Positions 35,901-44,742 of a stretch of DNA of 64,000 nt are shown piece by piece. The stretch is from contig CAJNDS010002750.1 of NCBI GenBank assembly GCA_905221605.1, positions 124,001-188,000 of the forward strand, in the 5' to 3' direction. This DNA comes from Symbiodinium natans. Taxonomy: Eukaryota; Sar; Dinophyceae; Suessiales; Symbiodiniaceae. A model generated the notes under the pieces. It was given only the letters and a program-made list of their open reading frames with translations. It had not been told where the DNA came from and made no database searches. Position 1 is the stretch's first letter. The number at the start of each line of letters is the position of its first letter. Position numbers and translations under genes: made by a program.

Positions 35901-38900
35901 TGCTGTAAGCCAAGCACAAAGAAGCGAAGATGCCCAAGTTGAACTTTTTGCGCGCAGCAGCTCCATCCAAAAATGCAACAGAGAGGCGGTTTCCCATAAA
36001 CGGGTATCGGCTCTTCTGGCAGACGCGTGACGATTTGCTTCTGGCTGCCATTGAAAATGAATAGCAACTCAATGATCACGTTCATTGATAAGGCCAGCTG
36101 ACATGTGCGCAGCAGGGAGAGAAGCTCGGCAGCACCTGGCAAGAACATCTGCACGGCGGCCGTCACGGAAAAGGTCAAGGGCATAAGCAGCAACTTCATG
36201 ATGCGGCTTGCCTGGGACGTTGAGGCATGACTGTTGAAGGCAGCAACAAAACAGTATCAAGCTGCTCACACACGACAGCCTGACAGTTGAGACAGCTGTT
36301 TGCACACAGGAGACCCTTGCACCAAAGGAAGAGATGAGCTCATCTTGTCCGAAGCCCTGCAATGCTGCACATGCAGCATGTTGCTTGATGTTGTAGATGG
36401 AGATGCCAATAGCCAGCACAGCGCAAACTGATCCTGCTATCCAAAGGCAGCGCAACAGCAGAGGTGGGTCATCATACATATAGAGCGCCGTCGCATCGGT
36501 CGCATCGGTCGCATCGGTCGCCTGCTCTCCGTGGACATTGCTGGCCACAGCACCAGCAAACAGTGCTGCCATCAACAGGGCAGAGGACATTGCCCCTTGC
36601 TGCTGTCTCGCTGCTTAGATACACACTACCCTGGCTGCTTGAGATAGTGCTCAAGGTTGCCACACAGCTTGAGGTCTCCTCACTCCTCACAAAGCTCTCA
36701 GTGAACCCGCACAGCTGGCTCGGAGTGCATGGCAAATGAGCTAAGGCCGACACGATCTGCATGCGCAAAGGCTTCAGGCCGCGGAAGGTATAATACCTGA
36801 CGGGCAGGCAGGTACCAGGCAGGGTACGGACTCGCCCACTTCAGAGCTGTTCAGCTGGTAGCCAAGCAACGTCTCGCACTCGCCAAATGTGTAAACAGGA
36901 TGGGCGCGGTATCCAAACCTGGCTTCACGCTGTGCAACCACTGCATGCTGATCGCAACTGACAACCCTAAATGCCAGGATGTTTCGGCTCGGTACAAGCT
37001 TACAGGGCTCTGCCCTCTCGCCAAATGTGATCGGCACAAAAACCACATCACAAGGTGCCCATCGCGACCGAGTCACTGCAGGCAGTACTTGATGAAGCCC
37101 TTCTTGCTACGAAGGACGCAAACATCCTGGAAAGCTGCATGTCTCTGTTTCTTCCCCGACGCTCCTCGATACATTTTGTTTCTATTTCTTGCGTGTGGCA
37201 TATCCAGGGTTCCCTCCATCTCCTTCGCTAGGCACTGTTTGCGGGTGCTGAGGCGATGCGTTATAACACAAGATGAAACGTCGGTTGGCACATGTTGGCA
37301 CACCCACCTCGAGCCTTCGCGGACATGCAAGCAGAAAAACATGCGACGAGGGGTCCCTCTCTTGCACCCACGCCCAAGCTCGTCTTTCGGATTTTGGCAG
37401 ATCTCTCCCCATCTCTCTCTTTTCCGCTCTCTCGCTTTCACCTCTTCTCCCTCTTCCTCTCTATCTGTCCAGGGGCGAACCCCGCATTCCAGCGCGCCCC
37501 AAGCACCAGTCTGCGTGAGACCTCCTGCATAGCTCTGCTCGACTCCCCCCCCCAGCCCCCCAGCCCCCCAGTCCCCCAGCCCCAACAAACGTCAGCTACT
37601 TTTTCGTGTGCATTCCCACTCCCAACAAGAAAGGGCTTCCCATACCATCTCGGTCTGACTATGTCTGGGGCACTTGCAGCTTTCACATGCTACAGTGGTC
37701 ACCGGGTCACCCTTAAGCACAAGATGCCGTCTCTCTCTCTCTCTCTCTATCTCGTTCTCTCTCTCTCTCTCTCTCTCTCTCGCTGCTTCTCTCTCCCGAG
37801 TTTCCTGCCCTCTTCGTAATTCTCCTTGCATGGCTTGGCTATTCCCTCTAACCTCTCTACCCCAGGCCATTACGCATCCTTCTTTGTGGCTTCGTCGGGA
37901 AGGTACATTCTTCGCCGGTGGGATACGTCCCGCGTAAAGATGATGCCACTCATGCCTATGCTACGAGTGTGCGATGTCCTTCCCAAACTCGAAGGCAACT
38001 GCATCCAAAAAGCCACCAGGAATAAACGCAACCTTGGTCAGCAGGAGGTGATGAGGCACAACTGCACAACAGTCCGGGGCAACCGTGGACCACCCCAATG
38101 CAACCGCCGCATGTTCCAAGTGATTGTGAAGATTGGCAAAAGAAGAACAGTTGCCATCTGATTCAAGCAGCGTTCACGCCGGTCGACATTTGGAGCTTGA
38201 AGCCTGATGGGCTTCATCTGACAAATATACCAAGCAAAGAAAGACTCGGACTAGCCCTGGACGCAGAAGTGAAGCAATGCTTTCTCAGCCTTACGAGACA
38301 AGGTCAGTAGCGCCTTCAGCATCACAAGCTTCGATGGCCCTGTCCTTCACGCGAGCTCGAAAAAAATCGCCCGATACTTTGAGGACTGAGGACATTGCTT
38401 TCACATGGTTTCACAACTGTGGGCTGCTCCGCAAAGCGCTGCAGCATGTTGCAGCACTTGAGTTTGCACAGCAAAAGAAGCCGTCCTCTGCGAGGTATGC
38501 CTCACTCATCAGCTGGAAGCCAGGGTTCTTGTGCCTGGTGCAGGTGCACTGAAACTTGCAGATCACGAAACTAGTGCGGAGACGAAACCATTCTCAGACG
38601 AGCATGAAAAGTAGGCTAGTCTTCCCGGTGCAAAGCTCACAAAAAAGTGACGACATGGACTGAACTGACCAAATGACATGCAGGATCGTTACTCAGACAG
38701 TGTCTGGGCCTGAGGTTGTTGTCACACAGCCACGCCACTCGAGTGGCTGCCCGCATGAAATCTGGGTTGTACGTGCCGTTGATGGTAAAACCGGCGCAGA
38801 GGCATCCTGAGACCAAAACTATAAAGGACAATAAACAAGACTCATGCGGCAACATTCTTTTTGAGTCCTGTGCCGCCTGTGCCTCACGCAGCGATGGCTG

Positions 38901-39307
38901 CTTGCAATGCCCAGGAGCCGTGTGGGTGGAAGCCGAAGAAGCTCTTCGTGGGTCGGATGTCATGCAAGGCACCTCGAAGAGCTGTCTCAGTGTAGTAGTC
39001 CTGTGTGGATCTTGGCATCGGACACCGGACGTAGCAACGTAGCTGTGGCAGATAAATATTGACACACAGTCCCGCAGTGCCTTTGCCCACGTGCTGACAA
39101 AGTTGAAGAGCCAAGGCTTTGGAGAAATGGTTCCTCACTTGGGCTTTGATTATGCAAAGAATGCAAGCCCGAGAAAGTATAGAACATTGTGATGGCATCC
39201 CGTCAGCTCATCGAAACTTTTGGGGCATGATCCTTTCAAGCTTTGTCTGAGCCACCCGAACGAGTCACCAGCCAAGTCAGGAACGAAGCGAAGACTGCAC
39301 CGGCCAT
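32981..39307 (-). CDS. DGAT2-family acyltransferase, copy 2 (14 exons), hosting nested genes
   Basis: Paralogue of copy 1 with the same 14-exon structure. Exons: 39242-39307 (ATG), about 39064-39137, 38919-39000 (FFGFHPHG), 38710-38806 (GFTINGTYNPDFM), 38486-38534, about 38303-38344, 37979-38032 (FIPGGFLDAVAFE), 37077-37126 (VLRSKKGFIKYCL), 36871-36918 (HPVYTFGE), 36754-36796, 33475-33561 (PAVAFFGWPVLPFLPR), 33277-33345 (VGQGIDLPHI), 33133-33174 (LQKLFDESK), 32981-33022 (AGYPDAQLEIL, stop). Exon lengths equal those of copy 1 wherever both are fixed. Intron 10 (36753-33562, 3192 nt, GT-AG) contains both OST-alpha-like genes on the same strand; in copy 1 this intron is 911 nt without them. The exon 1/exon 2 junction is ambiguous by a repeated AAG. 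If the two halves are not spliced together the gene is broken; RNA would decide. Confidence 0.8.
33696..34951 (-). CDS. Organic solute transporter alpha / TMEM184-like protein, copy A
   Basis: OST-alpha family (Solute_trans_a): multi-pass membrane carriers; in animals OST-alpha with OST-beta moves bile acids and steroids. Exon 1 34733-34951 (ATG choice: first in-frame ATG after a stop) encodes ALYMYENPP, a membrane helix and the SVYNIKRH loop. Exon 2 33696-34646 gives the rest; about 389 aa in total. Diagnostic features are the cysteine cluster PPLCCIFGWSCC after residue about 135, followed by the long hydrophobic segments FFVFGLQQFVVILPVVGLID and TLFGLWCFKCLLPL. The 86-nt intron reads CGA|GACCCT ... 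TTGCAG, a GA-AG intron whose position is fixed by copy B. The C-terminus carries an acidic Ser-rich tail (DYSSEESSTDNA). Unlike copy B there is no signal peptide at this start, so an upstream exon is possible. Nested in intron 10 of DGAT2-like copy 2. Confidence 0.82.
35333..36590 (-). CDS. Organic solute transporter alpha / TMEM184-like protein, copy B
   Basis: Tandem paralogue of copy A, same strand, about 380 bp upstream of it. Exon 1 36315-36590 begins MSSALLMAALFAGAVASNVH, a signal peptide, then three ATD repeats from a GCATCGGTC triplication, then ALYMYDDPP, a membrane helix and SIYNIKQH. Exon 2 35333-36211 continues with ASRIMKLLLMPLTFSV, the PPLCCIFGWSCC cysteine cluster and six or so further hydrophobic segments, ending VDTSSSEVRAASEHVNVCV. 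About 384 aa. The 103-nt intron is AAG|... more exactly AGG|GTCTCC ... CCCAG, GT-AG, at exactly the position of the GA-AG intron in copy A. Residues about 98-230 are near-identical to copy A, the C-terminal third much less so. Whether it transports steroids, lipids or other anions cannot be read from sequence. Confidence 0.84.
37728..37795. repeat. (CT)n microsatellite
   Basis: Mostly pure CT dinucleotides in the 852-nt intron 7 of DGAT2-like copy 2, flanked by a wider pyrimidine-rich region (37380-37620). ORFs here with Ser/Leu or Arg/Glu repeats are artefacts. Confidence 0.9.
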
Positions 39308-40629
39308 TGCCTCAGCCACTTTCCGTCAACCGTGGCAGCGAATTTTCATGAATAAACGAACCGCAAAAGGAAGGCAAGGCTGAGGCTACACATGTCAATT
39401 GTTGTTGAGACCTCTCTTTGAAGTGCTGCGTCATATCCCGTCGCATCAAGCCTCTCGACAACATACATAGAATCACACCATATATCAAAGTTGTCCAGCC
39501 GAGGTGCGATGCCCTTCTTCGCTCTTGATGCAAGAAGAATAACGAGTGCGCACAGAACCTGAGTTTAAAATCCATGATATCTCCGCTGCGCGCCACTGCG
39601 AGAATGCTGTTTCACCCCACATAAATTTTTTGCGTGGCCAAACTATGTGAAACTTTCGATACAACTTGAGCACTGACTGCTATTCCGTGCCTTGTTCCCC
39701 CATCAAGACCACACGTCGCTCTTTGACGGTCAGACGGAAAGCTGCACGCCAAGTTGGCCTGATTGGACTTTATTTATCAGTTTTTTCGGCGAGCCAGATG
39801 TGCCCACGGCAATGGGATCTTGTGTGTCTGTAGATAGACGCTTCCGAAGGAATTGAGACCGCACGGCTGAGCAAGGAAGCTCAATCACTGAAAGGAAGTG
39901 ATTGTTTACCCGCGCGCTTGCAAAGGATGTGGCTTCCAACTTCGTCTTGGCCACTCCCCAAAGAAGGGCACATTCCAGCCATGACCACACCCTTGCTCGA
40001 CGCGCGACTTTACAGTTTACAGGCCCCTCTACTTCCTTTCGAGCATAGCGAATGCAAATGAGAGCGGTGGCACACCACCAACGGGTGCAAGCCAATGCTG
40101 TTCAAGAACTGCCTTGGTGACCTAGATCCGGGTCTCAGGTCCTTCAACGCCGACACACGGTACACGGCACTGCCGGTTGCATCTCCATCTCGGGAGCTGG
40201 CTAGCCTGTTTGTCTGGCCTCCGCAAGTTGGACCTGCATTCGCAGCGTGCAGCCGTGTTTGACTATGGTATGCTGGCATGCCGACAAGCCCCTGAAGACA
40301 GACGCCGAATTGGTCGGTACTGGCCGTCTTCACTGTTGCGAACAAGACTGGTCGTTGGCATGGCCGGTGCCCCTGCGGTTCCTCAGGAACGGCATCTTTC
40401 TCTTTGAATGTCAGAACTTGCTGTGCCGAGCGCTAGTGTCCATGTCGGTGCGCCAAACGAAAGGCGGCTCGGAGATCGAGCTCAAACCCCATCAAAAGCG
40501 CATTGTTGACATGGATCTCCAGCCCATCCAAAGACAGCATCGTCGCCGGCAGCTTCGGCGGGGGCAAGTTGCTGGCACGACGTCCGGCGCCGGACCATCG
40601 GCCGGTGTAGGCGGCGAGGTCGAGGGTAG
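39308..40629. other. Upstream region of DGAT2-like copy 2
   Basis: No gene recognised. A minus-strand frame near 40470-40580 (LSLDGLEIHVNNALLMGF) has protein-like composition and may be an exon, but no neighbouring exon could be joined. Confidence 0.35.
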
Positions 40630-41330
40630 GGCACCATTCAGCTCCGTGATTTCGGATCACGGGGTTCGTTATGGTTCTTTGAGCTGGCTCGCCATACTCA
40701 GACCAGCCCCCCGTCCGATTCAGATCCACGACTGCGATTCAGTGCACATGCAGCTTCCGCACGATTCGGATCACGGCTTTGGGGGGTTGTCTTTAAGCCA
40801 CGCCCTTCAGGAACTCACAGCGGCTACTATTGCGACGTACAGAGCCCTACACACCAACGCCTGAACCCTTTCAAAAACCTCACAAGCCACGGCCGACAAA
40901 TTGGAGGGTCTAGGTCTTCTTTGCAGTCATTGACAAATACTGGGATGTATAAGAAAACCCAAGACCTCCGAAAAAGGGGGCCGAGATCTGGGTGGGGCAA
41001 ACCCCCTTAGAACCCAAGAGTTTAAGCCCCAAACACCCAAACCGAAGCACAACTTATCATCTTGAGTTCTCTTGTAAGACACACTTTTCTTCAACGACTG
41101 GGGAAAACTTAAACCCTAAACCCCAAACCGAGGCAGTCACCTGCGACAGCTGCAGAAAACAGCTCGGAGCTAAAGCCCCAAACCGCAAACTCTCAGCCCT
41201 AAACCCTAAGCCATGTGAAGCCTGCACCCACTGTGTCGGGTTAGCTGCCAACCTCTTTTTGGTGCTGTCCGGGATCCGAAACGGGCCAATCGGCTGAGCT
41301 CACGCAAATGCAGGCTTGATCTGAACACCG
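40630..41330 (+). repeat. Dispersed repeat, copy B
   Basis: Direct-orientation homologue of 4670-5450, with the same order of blocks including GATTTCGGATCA, CCACGACTGCGATTCAGTGC, CTGGGTGGGGCAAAC, telomere-like CCCTAAA runs near 41110-41215 and AATGCAGGCTTGATCTGA at the end. The inner right arm of the foldback present in copy A is missing here. Confidence 0.75.
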
Positions 41331-41599
41331 CTCTCAGCAGCTGTCGTCGACGGTCGACGTCGTGCCCTTCGTCGGCCAGCAGCGCCGCATGTGCGGAGAC
41401 GCAACGCTCCTTGACCGACATTGACAGACATGGGCATCGGCGACTTGGCGACGACGTCGATGGCGGCCTGGCCGTTCCCCAGGCCGCCGTCAGAGTGCCA
41501 GCGATGGCAGGGGTCGCCATGAATGCCAACGGGGTCGAAATCACGGCGTCGGAAGGCCGCTAAAAAGCTGAAAGCAAAAGACGGTTTGGGTGTCGAGTG

Positions 41600-41611
41600 C
41601 TTGAGCCAAAA
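41600..41611 (-). other. Possible dinoflagellate spliced-leader relict (3' 12 nt)
   Basis: On the minus strand TTTTGGCTCAAG matches exactly the last 12 nt of the conserved dinoflagellate spliced leader. The preceding bases (GCAGAAG) do not match the leader's 5' part. It lies just upstream of a GC-rich minus-strand ORF (41300-41623). Such relicts mark genes reinserted from trans-spliced mRNA, but a 12-nt match can arise by chance. Confidence 0.35.
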
Positions 41612-41937
41612 CTTCTGCAGCACAGCATCCCCACGCCAGCCTGAACGGTGGCTGGCTCCTCAAGGTGGTGTGGGTGGGAAAGCGAAGAGTGGGGTGGCTT
41701 GGGCGTCGAATGCTATGGCGTTCGATGCTCCGCATGTCCCTTCTCGCACTAAGTGTGCTACACGACAGGTTCGGTCGGAGAGTCCACTGCGAAGCCAGTG
41801 TATTGGGTTGGACCGAAGGACCTTGTGATCATGTTGTTGCTCTCAGTCTCCAATTGCCATCCCCTTTCGCGCCCGAAATGCCACTAAAACTCCATAACTA
41901 CACGGCAACGCAACCCACGAATCAATCTCCCAGTGAC

Positions 41938-42393
41938 TCAGTCACTCCGAGGAGCGGGTCGGAGCGACTTCGGGCCGGCCATCAATCCCACTCCGGCTCC
42001 TGAGGGCTTTCATGACAATTTCTTGACTTGTCCAGATGTCACAGGACGGCAAAGATCTGAGGCCGAGACCCATGGTGGCCACCAAGCCTTTGGCTCCGAA
42101 AGGAGCACCGGCGGTCAGCAGGGAGCCGAGTAGCAGGCCTCGCGCAGCGCGCACAAATGATCCGCGGTGAAGGCCGAATCGTGGGTTTCAAGGCTCCGGT
42201 GCCTCCTTTGTGCTCCGCTGCATATTGCTCCGATTTGCTCCCTGGGCCCTTTTAGGGTTTGGAGGCCCCACAAGCCCTCTAGGCCTAATACTTCATTTGC
42301 TCGAGGTCTGCCCTCCTGCGTCGGGCCTGGGGGAATAACCCAGGCAGGGACGATGACAAGATGGGCGAGGAGCCCTTTCGTCCATGACTTCAC
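41938..42393 (-). CDS. X2: small membrane protein gene, paralogue of X1
   Basis: Exons 42312-42393 (VKSWTKGLLAHLVIVPAWVI then PPGPTQE), 42064-42138 (LLLGSLLTAGAPFGAKGLVA) and 41938-41999 (AGVGLMAGPKSLRPAPRSD, stop). The joins GAGG|GC...CGAG|GC and CTCG|GC...TCAG|GA keep frame and give a continuous hydrophobic Gly/Ala-rich protein with two predicted membrane segments. Both introns start GC; the second is 64 nt. Differences from X1 are largely synonymous. An upstream cysteine-rich stretch (42400-42580, CNNCGFARCTCFLDGECVPV) is in an open frame with exon 1 and could be its 5' part, though AG at the exon edge suggests an intron. Family not recognised. Confidence 0.6.
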
Positions 42394-42664
42394 CTCATAC
42401 GCAGTGCGCACGCGCGGCCCGGTTTCCGTAAAAACTGGCCCCGTGACGCACACAGGTACACATTCTCCATCCAAGAAGCATGTGCATCTGGCAAAGCCGC
42501 AGTTGTTGCAGCGATCAGAGGTTGGGCAAAGTGAAGTGCTAGCCGGCGAATCCTGGCACGCACCCAGGTCACAGAAATTCACTAGTCTGATGCAAAGGCC
42601 CCGCCTGTTCTCTTCAATTGAGCCTTGCTTGCCTAAGGTGATCCGAACATAGATGCGCTAGGAG

Positions 42665-43440
42665 TTGGAAGCTGCAGAGATTCTAGCCCAGTGCTGCTGG
42701 TCATCTCTGAGGCGTCCACTTTCAAAGCTTGCCAAAGCACTGCCATGCACTTTGGACGCCATGATTCTGCCCAACGACAACTTGCTAGTTCTCGCCGAAA
42801 CAGAAGTGTTGTTCTTTGGCATAGGTATGCTGCTCTGCCTGATCTGAAGGAACGAGTCTGGGGTGAGCATGCGTGTTTCCACCTGCGCCGGTCCCGAACC
42901 GAAATGCAGCTGTCGAGATGCTCGTTATGTGCGCAGCCTATCTGAACGAAAATGTGGTGCCACAGATCGTCACAAGCGAAGAACTGTTAGTCAGACTGCA
43001 TCAGTAAGTTTGATCCAACCGCTTGCGATACAAAAGAGCCACCCCCGCCCCCACCAAGTAATGAAACTGTGGTGTGGCTCGATTCGTCTGGAGCCTTTGA
43101 AGCGAGGCAAGCTACTCAATCTAGGGGTTCTTGCCTTCGCAACGTAGTTCCCTAACTGCACATGCTCAGGAAGTACATCAGCTCCGGACCTTCGAGGAGC
43201 TCTTGCCATCGCTACCATTCGATTCGCTCTTGGAAGGCATGGCGTACAGTGTTTACAGACACAACAGCTTGTGCAAGTTGCCTGGAGCATGGTTAACCCT
43301 TGCCCAAATGCGACTTCGAGGGTTGCAACTTACTGCTTTGCAGTATCCCCACTCATGGCCCATGTGGATCCATGTGGACTACTTGAGCCACAAAGGTAAT
43401 TCCAAGGCAAGCAAAACACAAAACAACCATGCATCCCCAT
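42665..43440 (+). CDS. Weak plus-strand coding potential, unrecognised
   Basis: Three plus-strand stretches read like protein: 42665-42830 (LPNDNLLVLAETEVLFFGI, followed by a GTATGC donor), about 43030-43140 (SNETVVWLDSSGAFEARQA) and about 43171-43420 after a CTCAG acceptor (ELLPSLPFDSLLEGMAYSVY). The minus strand is also open across parts of this interval, so strand is not secure. If real, this gene would diverge from X2 and converge on the 5'-nucleotidase. No family recognised. Confidence 0.3.
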
Positions 43441-44742
43441 AAAACAGCCTCTGGGAGAGTTGCAGACAGACTTCGGCTTTACATGGTGCAGGGAACCCTA
43501 TGCCAGGGCTCGCACGAGGACTCCTGCAACGTGGGAACGATTCTACACAAGTGCAAGTGCGCCACATCAAGATGTGACAGTGACGCATGCAACTGCTGCT
43601 CTTGTACAAGTAGCAATCCCGCCTAGAGTTTCTTACACGTACGTTGCATCTTGCTGCCCTGCTGCAGTGCGAATCTGCATGTGACACTGCCACCTTCCGG
43701 TTCTAGCAGAGAGCGGCTTCAGCGGCTCTTCCTTGAAAGCATACTCCTCGGTGTACGTACACCGAGGATCACCGAGGCACCACACGGCCAAGCTTGTCTG
43801 AGCCTCTGACCCAGTGGCGCAGCCGGGTCGCTCCAGCGCAGCCAGATCCCGCCACACTTGCCATAGACAAGCTGCGGAAGCAGCGGAAGCATGAATTGCA
43901 TATAATTGCATGTCACGATGTGTTGCTGAAGGGCTGAAGAAGCTTAATTGGAATCTGCAGCTGGTATCTCTTCATGGACTGACTCGCAATCGATTCGGGA
44001 CTTGGCAAGATGCTAACGATGCTATAAGGACGCCATTGCTACCGAGGATGCTATGGAAAGTTCAGCATTCCACATTCCGTAAGGCCATGAGGCACCCAAG
44101 CTATGCAGGACGGCACGGCACATGCAAGCCATCGCATCGCTCACAGCATCGAGATAATCGTACTCTATAAGCACCTCGACAGGACTTCGTAGAGGCTCTG
44201 TTGCTAGCAGCTAGATCAACTAACACAGCCAGTTCGTTGCAAAGATCACACCTCTTCATCAGCAGCATCTATGCAGGAGGACTCACAACCTCAACCACCG
44301 GATCGATGGCATACCGCTTGAGCATCTCCGGTCCATCGCCCACCTCTGCACAACATCCAGCTCAAAGAGAGAGATCCACTGCTTCCCAGCACAATGATGC
44401 GGATACAGCGGACGCATGGCTTCCGAAGTCTTCGGTACGGTCCTAGGCCTACGCCACATACGATGCCTTCCAGACTACAATGCTACCGGCAGCTCACGTC
44501 ATCAAGAGGACCACAGCTCAGATAAGATCGGCTCAGCGAGCTCAACTGCGTAGTAAGTTCGGTGCTTTCGAAGGGCTGAAAGTTTCGAGCATCCTGCTGG
44601 AAGATCGTTGCAGTAACCCATGGAATTACATGTCCAGTAGCTGCTCAACATTGCTCAACTGCACGCTCGAGCTTCAACGTGCACACTCCGAACTGCCATC
44701 CTTTGGCTAAAAACTGCATCTATCACGAATTGTTTGGATCGG
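43441..44742. other. No gene recognised
   Basis: The 44080-44700 segment has an unusually even, CA/TC-rich composition unlike its neighbours, with plus-strand frames open for 70-80 codons. It could be a decayed mobile element, but no reverse transcriptase, integrase or terminal repeats were found. Confidence 0.3.

Noticed and set aside
37073-37819. ORFs of 170-210 codons in 36.9-37.8 kb
   Set aside because: They run through the CT-rich intron 7 of DGAT2-like copy 2; only the 50-nt exon 37077-37126 is supported.
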